DNA of 64,000 nucleotides from Mycobacterium sp. GA-1199 (GTDB taxonomy: Bacteria; Actinomycetota; Actinomycetes; Mycobacteriales; Mycobacteriaceae). Position numbers and translations under genes: made by a program. Shown here one piece after another: positions 19,079 to 27,549 of the stretch. Numbering within the stretch: position 1 is the stretch's first letter; each line of letters opens with the position of its first letter. Location: contig NZ_LQIX01000017.1 in assembly GCF_001500045.1 (NCBI RefSeq), positions 1 to 64,000 on the forward strand. Direction: 5' to 3'. Below the pieces are notes generated by a model, which saw only the letters and a program-made list of their open reading frames with translations, was not told where the DNA came from and did no database searches.

Positions 19079-19455
19079 ACCGCGGCGTCCTCGGAGTCCA
19101 AGCGGGCCAGCGTCTTGATGACGGCTGCGACGACGCGGCCGGTGGAGGTACCGGTGTCGAGGCCCTCTTTGAGGGTGCGAAGCCGAAGGCCCCGTTCGCA
19201 GAGTTCGGCGATGGTGCGGGTCACTTCAGTGCCGGTGCGGCCGAGCCGGTCCAGCGCGACGACGACGATCGTGTCACCGGAGCGGGCGTAACTCAGCATC
19301 GCGTGGAGTCCCGCGCCGATGCGATCGGCGGAGTCGGAGAGCCGGTCGGTGAACACTCGCCGGGGGTCGACGCCTGCAGCGTTGAGCGCCGCGAGCTGAC
19401 CCTCGAGGCCCTGCTCGGCGGCGCTTGCTGTGGCGTAGCCCAGCGTGCAGGTCAC
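19075..19455 (-). CDS. Serine recombinase catalytic domain protein without DNA-binding domain
   Basis: A 126-aa protein equal to the N-terminal resolvase/invertase catalytic domain. It begins VTCTLGYATAS, where Ser11 is the candidate nucleophile; VVVALDRLGRTGTEV near residues 63-77 contains the conserved D-R-L-x-R segment, and LKEGLDTGTSTGR near 94-106 matches the resolvase beta-strand 5 region. The usual E-helix continuation and C-terminal helix-turn-helix are missing: the frame stops after LDSEDAAV. It may be a domesticated or regulatory relic, or a degraded mobile element. No inverted repeats of an element flank it. The GTG start is at 19455. Confidence 0.75.
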   Translation of the reverse strand: MTCTLGYATASAAEQGLEGQLAALNAAGVDPRRVFTDRLSDSADRIGAGLHAMLSYARSGDTIVVVALDRLGRTGTEVTRTIAELCERGLRLRTLKEGLDTGTSTGRVVAAVIKTLARLDSEDAAV

Positions 19456-19549
19456 GTTCCGAAGGTCTCACGAAACTCAGAGGAGCGGAATCGACCACGC
19501 CATATCGAGTCTGGTTGCCGACCGAACTGTTATCGGACGTCCACACTTG

Positions 19550-20209
19550 TCATGCGCCGAGCGGTTCGCCGTCGAAGCGCTCCTTCGTGGCGATCTCGGC
19601 GACGGGCCTGCGGGTCAACTTCGTCAGTTGACGGATTGGCTTGCCGAGCGGCAGCAGCGCGGCGACCGCGTAGTTGTCCGGGATGCCCAGCAGCTCACGA
19701 ACCTGCGGCTCTGCCGCAACGGCGGCCGTCGTGAGGACGCCGCCGTACCCCTCGTTGCGGGCGGCCAGCAGGATGTTCCAGACGAACGGGTACACCGATG
19801 CCCCCGCGATCAGCCCCACACGGTCGAGGTGTTGATCGAACGCGGCCACGACGCCCAGATCGACGCAGACCACGAGCACAACTTCGGCGGTGCGCAGCGG
19901 TGACTGGTTCGGCAGATTCACCGCCGCGATGGTCTGTTCGTCAACTCGGCAGGGATGCAACGGATTCCACGGACTTTCGCCGTTGCGCAGTTGCGCGATG
20001 TAGCGCTTCGTCCCGGGTCGCGCGTATTCGATCAGCGCTTCGCGCGTCGCCGGATCGCGCACGACGACGACCCGGTTGCCCTGGCGGTTGCCGCCGCTCG
20101 GCGCGAAGCGGGCATTGTCGAGAATGCGCTCGAGGACGTCGTCGGGCAGCGGGTCGCCGGTGTACTCGCGCACTGCGGCCGTCGTGCGCATGACGTCGTA
20201 GAGATCCAT
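19550..20209 (-). CDS. Nitroreductase family protein
   Basis: A 219-aa FMN-dependent nitroreductase-fold oxidoreductase. The N-terminal FMN-binding R-x-Y region is TTAAVREYTGDPLPDDVL near residues 9-26, followed by ARFAPSGGNRQGNRVVVV near 33-50; a second FMN-contact segment is GYGGVLTTAAV near 154-164. Members reduce nitroaromatics, quinones or enones with NAD(P)H. It is divergent from the DUF1059 gene, with 47 bp between starts. No operon partner. Confidence 0.85.
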   Translation of the reverse strand: MDLYDVMRTTAAVREYTGDPLPDDVLERILDNARFAPSGGNRQGNRVVVVRDPATREALIEYARPGTKRYIAQLRNGESPWNPLHPCRVDEQTIAAVNLPNQSPLRTAEVVLVVCVDLGVVAAFDQHLDRVGLIAGASVYPFVWNILLAARNEGYGGVLTTAAVAAEPQVRELLGIPDNYAVAALLPLGKPIRQLTKLTRRPVAEIATKERFDGEPLGA

Positions 20210-20256
20210 GGCTATATCTTGGGCTTGTCGGTGGCGACCTATGCGAAGGTGGGGAT

Positions 20257-20403
20257 ATGAAGACGCACCTGAACTGCCCGTGTGGCGAAGCGATTGTCGG
20301 TAAGGACGAGGAGGACCTGGTCGAGAAGGCCCAGGCGCACCTGTCCGAGTCGCATCCCGGCCGCGATTACGACCGGGACGCGATCCTCTTCATGGCCTAC
20401 TGA
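20257..20403 (+). CDS. DUF1059 family small protein
   Basis: A 48-aa protein, MKTHLNCPCGEAIVGKDEED at the N-terminus and HPGRDYDRDAILFMAY at the C-terminus, matching the DUF1059 pattern with a CPCG pair and a conserved His-Pro near the end. Function unknown; the Cys pair and His could hold a metal. Start ATG 20257 is preceded by AAGGTGGGG. It is too short for most gene callers but all family features are present. Confidence 0.8.
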   Translation: MKTHLNCPCGEAIVGKDEEDLVEKAQAHLSESHPGRDYDRDAILFMAY

Positions 20404-20561
20404 TCCTGATTCAGACCGACGCAATGGTCGATCGCGGGCGGGTGAATCACCCAAAGCGTCGGTTCGACGCCAACTGATCCCGGCGAGCGACCGCGTTTGC
20501 ATGCGCCGCCGCGGCGTGTCGCGGGGCAAACACGGTCACTCGCGCGGTGGTTGACGGTCGC

Positions 20562-21554
20562 TTACGGAACGACCGTCGAGCCGATCGTCGGCATGAACTG
20601 GCACTGCCGTTCGGTGGTCGTGACCTGTCCGAAGATCGTCGACAGGATGCTGCCCGAACCGGTGTCGGCGATCGCGGTCAGTGTGGTCGGGCCCTCGGGG
20701 TTGATGTCCGAGCGCGGCTTGAGCGTGGCGCTGCCCGATTTGCCGGTGGTCAGGTTGACCCAGGTGACGTTGAGCGGCAACTTCTGCTCGGCCGCTGGAC
20801 CCGGCGTGCCGACCGCGGTGAACACGTATGCGGTCTGGCCCGGGCCGGGGCCCGGAGTCGGGATCTTCGCGGGCCCGGCCACCGAAATCGCCGTGGCGAG
20901 CACGGTTCCGCCGTCGCCGAGGCAGCCGTTGCTGATCGACGGGTACATGAAGTCCTGCGTCGGCGGGGCGTCCGGGCCGAAGGCGGGACCGGGTGCGGCG
21001 GCAGGAGCCGGTGCGGGCGCCGGGGCGGCCTCGGGGGCGGGTGCTGGTGCCGGGGCGGCCTCGGGTGCGGGTGCAGCAGCAGCAGCGACCGGTGCCGCCG
21101 CAGGTGCGGGTGCCGGAGCGGGAGCGGCCGCCGGTGCGGGAGGCGCGTCCGCCGCCGGCGCCGCGTCCGGTACCGGTCCCACGGCGTGAGCCGGATTGAT
21201 CCCTGCAGGCAGATGCGCCTGCTCACCCGGCACCGCACCGGGCGCGGGGTTGTGCGCGACGAACTGGTTGACCGCCGACGCGACATTTCGCGCCTCGGTG
21301 GGAGCGACCGCGTCACCGGCGAACACCGCGGCCGCGGCCATCAGCGTCGACGCGGCGTTCGTCGGATCGGCGGCGGCCTGCTGGATCGCCGGGCTGATGC
21401 CCTGGACCGCCGTCAGGCCGGGCGCCTGCAGCCCGTCGATCGGCGCCGGCGGCGCGGGTTCGGCGACGGCCACACCGGTCACGCCGCTGACGAGCAGCGT
21501 GGTCGATGAGCCGATCGCGAGGGCGACGGTGGCGAACATCCTTCGAGCTGACAT
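20562..21554 (-). CDS. Ala/Pro-rich secreted protein, Rv1157c-like
   Basis: A 330-aa exported protein. A Sec signal peptide covers residues 1-31 (SSTTLLVSGVTGVAVA, cleavage before EPAPP). A helical segment (about 40-125) is followed by a low-complexity Ala/Pro linker (about 130-200, repeats of the type APAPAPEAAP) and a C-terminal beta-rich domain with two Cys (NGCLGDGG, ERQCQF). Sequence and position agree with the Ala/Pro-rich Rv1157c protein. Cell-wall or secreted role unknown. It lies 66 bp downstream of a shorter paralogue on the same strand. Confidence 0.85.
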   Translation of the reverse strand: MSARRMFATVALAIGSSTTLLVSGVTGVAVAEPAPPAPIDGLQAPGLTAVQGISPAIQQAAADPTNAASTLMAAAAVFAGDAVAPTEARNVASAVNQFVAHNPAPGAVPGEQAHLPAGINPAHAVGPVPDAAPAADAPPAPAAAPAPAPAPAAAPVAAAAAPAPEAAPAPAPAPEAAPAPAPAPAAAPGPAFGPDAPPTQDFMYPSISNGCLGDGGTVLATAISVAGPAKIPTPGPGPGQTAYVFTAVGTPGPAAEQKLPLNVTWVNLTTGKSGSATLKPRSDINPEGPTTLTAIADTGSGSILSTIFGQVTTTERQCQFMPTIGSTVVP

Positions 21555-21620
21555 GGCTCCCTCAGAACGTGGTTGTAGTGGTCGTGTCTGCCAGTGCGTA
21601 GTTCGGCGTCGCCCCGTTGA

Positions 21621-22178
21621 TCACGGAAGAGCCGACAGCGGCACCAGCAGCGGCGCCATACCCGCGCCGGGAAGTGCCGGGGCAGCGGCCGGGGCGGCAG
21701 CCGCCGGTGCTGCGGCCGACGGCGTGGCCGCCTGTGCCGCGGCGGGCAGGAGGCCGGTCAACGGCGTTCCCTCGGGCAGCAGCGAGGCCAGCCCGGTGGG
21801 CAGGTTGGACAGCAGGTTCGCCGGGTTGGCCGGTGCGGTCGCAGGCGTCGCTGCGGGTGCCGCGGGTGCTGCGGGCATACCGGGCAGCGACGACGGCGGC
21901 TGCGGAAGGGTGACCGTCGCGGTCGCCGACGGCGGCGTCGCGGCGGGGGCGGCCGGGGTCTGAGCCGTGTTCAGCAGCGATGTGAAGCCCTGCATGAGCT
22001 GCGTCGCCGCGGCGGGGTTCGACGCCAACTGCTGGATGAGCGGCAAGCCCGGCACGCTGGGCGCGGGCGCCGGCGCCGCAGGCTGGGCGGTGGCGGTGGC
22101 GCTCAGCGCCAGCGCGGCCGAGACCGCTCCCGCAGCGGCGATCATGGTGGTCGCGAACAGTTTTCCGGTGCTGTGCAT
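21621..22178 (-). CDS. Ala/Pro-rich secreted protein, Rv1158c-like
   Basis: A 185-aa exported protein with a signal peptide ending near ATATAQPA (residues 27-34), a short helical domain (PLIQQLASNPAAATQLMQGF near 45-64) and a long Ala/Pro/Leu-rich tail. The IQQ-x(5)-NP/DP segment is shared with the following gene product, so both probably derive from one ancestor. It is divergent from pimE, with a 177-bp gap. Function unknown; the family is found in mycobacterial culture filtrates (recalled). Confidence 0.82.
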   Translation of the reverse strand: MHSTGKLFATTMIAAAGAVSAALALSATATAQPAAPAPAPSVPGLPLIQQLASNPAAATQLMQGFTSLLNTAQTPAAPAATPPSATATVTLPQPPSSLPGMPAAPAAPAATPATAPANPANLLSNLPTGLASLLPEGTPLTGLLPAAAQAATPSAAAPAAAAPAAAPALPGAGMAPLLVPLSALP

Positions 22179-22355
22179 GGTTCTCCCAATCAGTTGTGTG
22201 GCACGCCTTGGGCCGAAGCTACGGAGTTACTGGTGTGACTCAAGTGACACGTGTGGCAGTGATTCAACCGTTACGCAAGCGAGGGGTTTCAGTGACCGGC
22301 CGATAGAGTCGGGCGGATAGACACCTCGACAAGCGCAGCCCCGTCAACGTCGCGG

Positions 22356-23516
22356 ATGGCCGCCCGACTGGCCGCTGCGGCGCCCGTGCTGTTGGTGGTC
22401 AGCATCGCGGCGCGACTCGCGTGGACCTATCTGGCGCCCAACGGTGCGAACTTCGTCGACCTGCACGTGTACGTCGGAGGTGCGGGCACCCTGGACCAAC
22501 CCGGCGCGCTCTATGACTACGTCTACGGCGAGCAGACCCCGGACTTTCCGCTGCCGTTCACGTATCCGCCGTTCGCCGCCGTGGTGTTCTATCCGCTTCA
22601 CTTGCTGCCGTTCGGCCTCGTCGCGCTGTTGTGGCAACTCGGGATCATCGCCGCCCTTTACGGCGTGGTGCGAATCAGCCAGCGGCTCCTGGGTTCCGGC
22701 GATCGGCGTGTGGCGATGTTGTGGACGGCCGTCGGCATCTGGCTCGAACCGCTACGCAGCACCTTCGACTACGGCCAGATCAACGTGGTGCTCGTGCTGG
22801 GCGTCCTCTACGCGGTGTACAGCACGCGGTGGTGGTTGTCCGGCCTGCTGATCGGCGTCGCGGCCGGGCTGAAGCTGACGCCCGCGGTCTCCGGGTTGTA
22901 CTTTCTGGGTGCGCGACGGTGGGGGGCGGTGGTGTTCTCCGCAGTCGTATTCCCTGCGACCGTGGGGCTTTCGGCATTGGTCGTCGGCGACGAGACCCGG
23001 CGCTACTTCACCGAACTGCTCGGTGACGCCAACCGTGTCGGTCCGGTCGGCACATCGTTCAACCAGTCGTGGCGCGGCGGCATATCCCGGATCCTCGGAC
23101 ACGACGCGGGTTACGGGCCCGCGGTGGTCGCGGGCATCGCGGTGACGGCGGTGCTGGCGGTTCTGGCGTGGCGGGCGATCGGCGGAGCCTCGGACCGGCT
23201 GGGGGGGATCGTCGTGGTGCAGCTGTTCGGTCTGCTGCTGTCGCCGATCTCGTGGACACATCACTGGGTGTGGCTGATCCCGTTGATGATCTGGTTGCTG
23301 CACGGGCCGCTGAGCGCCCGGCGGGGCGCGCGGATATTGGGCTGGGGGTGGCTCATCCTGACCCTGATCGGGGTCCCCTGGCTGCTGAGCTTCGCGCAGC
23401 CCACGATCTGGGTGATCCCGCGACCGTGGTATCTGGCCTGGGCCGGGCTGATCTACATCGTCGCCACGCTGGCCACCCTGGCCTGGATCGCCTCTACTGG
23501 CCGACGATCCCGTTGA
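22356..23516 (+). CDS. pimE: Polyprenol-phosphate-mannose-dependent alpha-1,2-mannosyltransferase PimE
   Basis: A 386-aa GT87 membrane glycosyltransferase that adds mannose to AcPIM4 to form AcPIM5/PIM6. The essential catalytic Asp of PimE is at Asp35 (FVDLHVY). Ten or so TM helices follow; [18 protein letters not shown] and [16 protein letters not shown] are nearly invariant in mycobacterial PimE. The ATG at 22356 is the first standard start after an in-frame TGA (22293); the residues just before ([11 protein letters not shown]) resemble the longer N-terminus of other PimE, so a start codon may have been lost or an unusual one is used. lpqW, which controls the same branch point, lies 5 kb downstream. 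Confidence 0.92.
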   Translation: MAARLAAAAPVLLVVSIAARLAWTYLAPNGANFVDLHVYVGGAGTLDQPGALYDYVYGEQTPDFPLPFTYPPFAAVVFYPLHLLPFGLVALLWQLGIIAALYGVVRISQRLLGSGDRRVAMLWTAVGIWLEPLRSTFDYGQINVVLVLGVLYAVYSTRWWLSGLLIGVAAGLKLTPAVSGLYFLGARRWGAVVFSAVVFPATVGLSALVVGDETRRYFTELLGDANRVGPVGTSFNQSWRGGISRILGHDAGYGPAVVAGIAVTAVLAVLAWRAIGGASDRLGGIVVVQLFGLLLSPISWTHHWVWLIPLMIWLLHGPLSARRGARILGWGWLILTLIGVPWLLSFAQPTIWVIPRPWYLAWAGLIYIVATLATLAWIASTGRRSR

Positions 23517-23778
23517 TGTCCTTGGCCATCTCGACGTCCTTGTCGGTGATGCCGCCCTCGGAATGCGTCACCAACGCGAAAGTCACTGTCCGCCAGCGAA
23601 TATCGATATCGGGATGGTGATCCTTGTTCTCCGCGTGCTCGCCGACCCGGCGAACGGCGTCGATGCCGTCGAGAAACGCCGGGAACTTGATCGAGCGGCG
23701 CAGGGCGCCGTCGGCGCGTTCCCAGCCGGGCAGATCGGGCAGTGCGGCGTCCACTTGTTCGTCCGTTAACACAGCCAT
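23494..23778 (-). CDS. 4a-hydroxytetrahydrobiopterin dehydratase (PCD/DCoH fold)
   Basis: A 94-aa pterin-4-alpha-carbinolamine dehydratase-like protein. The active-site signature H-x-P-D-I (HHPDIDIRW near residues 52-60) and the preceding AENKDHHP are characteristic. It dehydrates 4a-hydroxytetrahydropterin; its role in mycobacteria, which lack obvious aromatic hydroxylases, is unclear, and a molybdopterin-linked role has been suggested for bacterial members. Its 3' end overlaps the 3' end of pimE by 23 bp. I recall Rv1159A. Confidence 0.9.
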   Translation of the reverse strand: MAVLTDEQVDAALPDLPGWERADGALRRSIKFPAFLDGIDAVRRVGEHAENKDHHPDIDIRWRTVTFALVTHSEGGITDKDVEMAKDINGIVGQ

Positions 23779-23817
23779 GTCTTCGACCGTATACCGTCAG
23801 CCGCAGTGTCGAACCAG

Positions 23818-24207
23818 ATGTCGAATCAGATCGTCGTCGCCGGTGCCCTCATCAACGAGGCCTCGCTGCTGGTCGCGCAGCGCGACCGGCCCGCAGAACT
23901 GGCCGGATTGTGGGAGTTGCCCGGCGGCAAGGTGGCCGCCGGTGAGACGGAGGAAGCCGCGCTGGCCCGCGAATTGCACGAGGAGCTGGGCGTCCTGGTC
24001 GACGTCGGTGCGCGGATCGGCGACGACGTCGCACTCGGCCCGACCATGATCCTGCGCGCCTACCGCGTCACGCAGACCGGCGGGACCCTGCACCCCAACG
24101 ACCACCGCGCCCTGCGCTGGATCAGCGTCGGCGAACTCGACGACCTCGTGTGGGTGCCCGCTGACCGCGCGTGGTTGCCCGCGCTAAGGCGAGAACTCGG
24201 CGGTTGA
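23818..24207 (+). CDS. mutT2: NUDIX hydrolase MutT2
   Basis: A 129-aa NUDIX protein that hydrolyses oxidised or modified dNTPs (M. tuberculosis MutT2 acts on CTP/5-methyl-dCTP). The NUDIX box is complete: GGKVAAGETEEAALAREL plus HEELGV near residues 37-60. There are two candidate starts, GTG 23806 and ATG 23818, because a 12-base unit is duplicated (protein MSNQMSNQIVV). The ATG is preferred as MSNQIVVAGA lines up with the family N-terminus. It is divergent from the dehydratase gene. Confidence 0.88.
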   Translation: MSNQIVVAGALINEASLLVAQRDRPAELAGLWELPGGKVAAGETEEAALARELHEELGVLVDVGARIGDDVALGPTMILRAYRVTQTGGTLHPNDHRALRWISVGELDDLVWVPADRAWLPALRRELGG

Positions 24208-24294
24208 CCGTTCGAAGCGCGGGCCCGCGACCGAATGGGACCGGGTTTCCGATCGGTCGACCGGCGGGCGGTGCTCGCAATATTCTTGCCGTTC

Positions 24295-25374
24295 ATGCGC
24301 GTGCTGCGGTTCCTCTGGCGAGGAGTGCTCGCCTTTGACCGGATCGGTTCGCGCATTCCGCAACTCGTGCAGATGTGGCTCGTCGAATTCTTGTTCGCCA
24401 TCCCACTGACCTTCTTCATCGCCAAGATCATCGACATCCGCGGTGCGTTCGGCGTACCGGGCACCGGCGAAGCCATTCCGGGCGTGTTCTGGGGTGCGCT
24501 GGTCGTGTCGATGGTCTGTGGGTTCTTCTTCTTCCGCACCCTGGTCAAGCCCCGGGTGAAGCAGGGATCGTGGACACCAATGGTGCGCGCCGACGTCGGA
24601 GACGTCACCGTGTTCGGTGGAAACCGCTCGTGGCGCGTCGAATACCAGTACCTGACAAGCCATCCGTCGTATTCGCTGTTGCTTCTTCTCACCGCGCCCA
24701 TCCCCGCCGTCATGGTCCTCATGACGATCAATCACGGCGACAGCACCTTCTACTGGCGCGTCGCGGGCATCGTCGGGCTCAGCGTGTTGGTGCTGATGGC
24801 GTTGGCGAGAGTGCTCAGTTGGTATGTGTTCCGCTTCGGCCGGCGCGAGATCGGGGAACATGCTGCCGGGCAGGGGGTTTCGGAGCGAAAGCTCGGTTGG
24901 GAGATGGCGTGGAAGCCGCTCCTCATGTTGATCGTGATGGTGTACGCGATCGTCGCGATTCCGCTCGCGTACATGTGGTGGGATGAGCTGCGCACCATCG
25001 ACAAGTTGCCCGTGGTGACCGCGGCGGACAGCGCCGACGCGGTCGGACAGTACCGGCGGGTCGAAGGCGACGTGACCGGTGAGCCGGTCTACTGGGCACC
25101 GCGAGGGGCCGGCCGTGGCGGCAACAACTTCTCCGGAGCCGGTGTGCTGGTTGAACTTTCGTCCGGCGGGGAAGTGCTGCTGCTGGCCGAGTCGCTGTCG
25201 GTGCCCGACTTCGTCGGAGTGATGAAGGACGTGCGCAACGGCGAGATCCACACGCACGGCCGGGTGACCGACGAGATCACCGAAACACAGCGCGAGTATT
25301 ACGGCTTCGACGAGAGCGACTTTCCCGTCCCGCCACCCGATGGCCGGGTGATGGTGCTGCTGTCGTATCCGTAG
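24295..25374 (+). CDS. Hypothetical polytopic membrane protein
   Basis: A 359-aa protein not recognised as any named family. Four TM segments are visible, the first two near residues 28-48 and 65-80 (WGALVVSMVCGFFFFRTLV), one pair near 120-165 with a cytosolic loop, one near 205-230 (LMLIVMVYAIVAIPLAYMWW), then a soluble C-terminal domain of about 130 residues with a Gly/Asn-rich patch (RGAGRGGNNFSGAG). The domain order recalls DUF3592-type membrane proteins, but I am not sure. An ATG at 24235 would add 20 residues. It occupies the position where narGHJI is found in M. tuberculosis. Confidence 0.7.
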   Translation: MRVLRFLWRGVLAFDRIGSRIPQLVQMWLVEFLFAIPLTFFIAKIIDIRGAFGVPGTGEAIPGVFWGALVVSMVCGFFFFRTLVKPRVKQGSWTPMVRADVGDVTVFGGNRSWRVEYQYLTSHPSYSLLLLLTAPIPAVMVLMTINHGDSTFYWRVAGIVGLSVLVLMALARVLSWYVFRFGRREIGEHAAGQGVSERKLGWEMAWKPLLMLIVMVYAIVAIPLAYMWWDELRTIDKLPVVTAADSADAVGQYRRVEGDVTGEPVYWAPRGAGRGGNNFSGAGVLVELSSGGEVLLLAESLSVPDFVGVMKDVRNGEIHTHGRVTDEITETQREYYGFDESDFPVPPPDGRVMVLLSYP

Positions 25375-25377
25375 ACG

Positions 25378-25548
25378 CTATTTCCGTCGGCGGGCGCGCT
25401 TGTGGACCTTCATGAGATCCTTGCCGCGGATGCCATTGCGCTCGGCCCTGCGGACTTGGTGAACGACTACAGGGCAGCGCTTGCAGCGAGGTTGGCTGCG
25501 GCAGCACTTCTTCTTCGGCTTGAGGTCGGCGAGCTTACTGGGCTTCAA
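25378..25548 (-). CDS. Small Lys/Arg-rich protein with a CC-x5-C-x2-C motif
   Basis: A 56-aa basic protein starting at a TTG (25548), KPSKLADLKPKKKCCRSQP at the N-terminus and ending MKVHKRARRRK. The pattern CCRSQPRCKRCP could bind zinc or nucleic acid. No standard start codon lies close upstream; the next in-frame ATG (25626) would overlap the divergent typA gene by 23 bp, so the start is uncertain. I believe similar peptides occur in other mycobacteria but cannot name a family. It is convergent with the preceding membrane protein (4 bp apart). Confidence 0.6.
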   Translation of the reverse strand: MKPSKLADLKPKKKCCRSQPRCKRCPVVVHQVRRAERNGIRGKDLMKVHKRARRRK

Positions 25549-25603
25549 GTGACGGACATCTCTCGTTTTCGTGATCGGCCGACCGCACTGCGACAATCTC
25601 GAA

Positions 25604-27493
25604 GTGGATTTTAGGAACGTCGCCATCGTGGCACATGTCGACCATGGGAAGACGACCCTGGTCGACGCCATGCTGCGTCAGTCGGGCGCGCTCACACACC
25701 GCGGCGACGACGCCACCGAGCGCATCATGGACTCCGGCGACCTGGAGCGGGAAAAGGGCATCACGATCCTCGCCAAGAACACCGCCGTGCACCGCCACCA
25801 CGCCGACGGCAGCGTGACCGTCATCAACGTGATCGACACCCCCGGACACGCCGACTTCGGCGGCGAGGTCGAACGCGGGCTGTCCATGGTCGACGGTGTG
25901 CTGCTACTGGTCGACGCGTCCGAGGGGCCACTCCCACAGACCCGCTTCGTCCTGCGCAAGGCGCTGGCCGCCCACCTGCCGGTCATCCTCGTCGTGAACA
26001 AGACCGACCGCCCCGACGCCCGCATCAGCGAGGTCGTATCCGACAGCCACGACCTGCTGCTCGACGTGGCGTCCGATCTCGACGTGGAAGCACAGAAGGC
26101 CGCCGAGGAGGCGCTCGGTCTGCCGACGCTGTACGCGTCCGGCCGGGCCGGCATCGCCAGCACCACCGAGCCCGCCAACGGCGAGAATCCCGACGGCGCC
26201 AACCTCGACCCGCTGTTCGACGTCCTCATGGAGCACATCCCGCCGCCCAGCGGCGACCCCGAAGCGCCACTGCAGGCCCTGGTCACCAACCTCGACGCCT
26301 CGGCGTTCCTGGGCCGGCTGGCGCTGATCCGCATCTACAACGGCAAGCTGCGCAAGGGCCAGCAGGTCGCCTGGATGCGCGAGGTCGACGGAGTACCCGT
26401 TGTCACGAACGCCAAGATCACCGAACTGCTGGCCACCGTCGGCGTCGAACGCAATCCGACCGACGAGGCCATCGCCGGTGACATCGTCGCCGTCGCCGGC
26501 ATGCCCGAGATCATGATCGGCGACACCCTCGCCGACCCGGACCATGCGCACGCGCTGCCGCGCATCAGCGTCGACGAGCCGGCCATCTCGGTCACCATCG
26601 GCACCAACACCTCACCGCTGGCGGGCAAGGTGTCGGGCCACAAGCTCACCGCGCGGATGGTGCGCAACCGACTGGACTCCGAACTGGTCGGCAACGTGTC
26701 GATCAAGGTCGTCGACATCGGCAGGCCCGACGCATGGGAGGTGCAGGGCCGCGGCGAGCTGGCGCTGGCCGTGCTCGTCGAGCAGATGCGCCGCGAGGGT
26801 TTCGAGCTGACCGTCGGCAAGCCGCAGGTGGTCACCCGCACCATCGACGGCAAGCTGCACGAGCCGTACGAGGCCATGACCATCGACTGTCCCGAGGAGT
26901 TCGTCGGCGCGATCACGCAGCTGATGGCCGCGCGCAAGGGCCGCATGGAGGACATGACCAACCACGCCGCGGGTTGGGTGCGGATGGACTTCATCGTGCC
27001 GAGCCGCGGGCTCATTGGTTTCCGCACCGACTTCTTGACCATCACCCGCGGCACCGGCATCGCCAACGCCGTCTTCGACGGCTACCGGCCGTGGGCGGGG
27101 GAGATCCGCGCCCGGCACAGCGGTTCGCTGGTGTCCGACCGCAGCGGCCAGATCACGCCGTTCGCGATGATCCAGCTCGCCGACCGCGGCCAGTTCTTCG
27201 TCGAGCCCGGCCAGGAGACCTACGAAGGTCAGGTCGTCGGCATCAATCCGCGCGCCGAGGATCTCGACGTCAACGTCACCCGGGAGAAGAAGCTCACCAA
27301 CATGCGCAGCTCGACGGCCGACGTCATCGAAACGCTGGCCCGGCCGTTGGAACTGACCCTGGAACAGGCCATGGAGTTCTGCGCCGAGGACGAATGCGTC
27401 GAGGTCACCCCCGAGGTCGTGCGCGTGCGCAAGGTGGAGCTGAACGCGAGCCTGCGCGCCAGGGCCAAGGCCCGCGCGAAGGCCCGAGGCTGA
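25604..27493 (+). CDS. typA: Ribosome-associated translational GTPase TypA/BipA
   Basis: A 629-aa translation factor GTPase that binds the ribosome and is needed under stress or low temperature. G1 is AHVDHGKTT at residues 10-18, G3 DTPGHADF near 74-81 and G4 NKTDRPDA near 129-136; EF-G-like domains II, III and V follow, then the BipA-specific C-terminal domain and a basic Arg/Lys/Ala tail. The GTG at 25604 (protein [15 protein letters not shown]) matches other TypA N-termini; an ATG 11 codons earlier is unlikely. It is followed by lpqW after 56 bp. Confidence 0.95.
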   Translation: MDFRNVAIVAHVDHGKTTLVDAMLRQSGALTHRGDDATERIMDSGDLEREKGITILAKNTAVHRHHADGSVTVINVIDTPGHADFGGEVERGLSMVDGVLLLVDASEGPLPQTRFVLRKALAAHLPVILVVNKTDRPDARISEVVSDSHDLLLDVASDLDVEAQKAAEEALGLPTLYASGRAGIASTTEPANGENPDGANLDPLFDVLMEHIPPPSGDPEAPLQALVTNLDASAFLGRLALIRIYNGKLRKGQQVAWMREVDGVPVVTNAKITELLATVGVERNPTDEAIAGDIVAVAGMPEIMIGDTLADPDHAHALPRISVDEPAISVTIGTNTSPLAGKVSGHKLTARMVRNRLDSELVGNVSIKVVDIGRPDAWEVQGRGELALAVLVEQMRREGFELTVGKPQVVTRTIDGKLHEPYEAMTIDCPEEFVGAITQLMAARKGRMEDMTNHAAGWVRMDFIVPSRGLIGFRTDFLTITRGTGIANAVFDGYRPWAGEIRARHSGSLVSDRSGQITPFAMIQLADRGQFFVEPGQETYEGQVVGINPRAEDLDVNVTREKKLTNMRSSTADVIETLARPLELTLEQAMEFCAEDECVEVTPEVVRVRKVELNASLRARAKARAKARG

Positions 27494-27549
27494 AACCGGC
27501 GGTCGCCGATCGGGCGGGCGGGTCCAGGCTGCCCGATACCCTGTCAGTC

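Noticed and set aside
20404..20561. Possible small RNA or terminator between DUF1059 and the Ala/Pro-rich gene
   Set aside because: Some short GC hairpins exist, but nothing longer or better than expected in GC-rich DNA.
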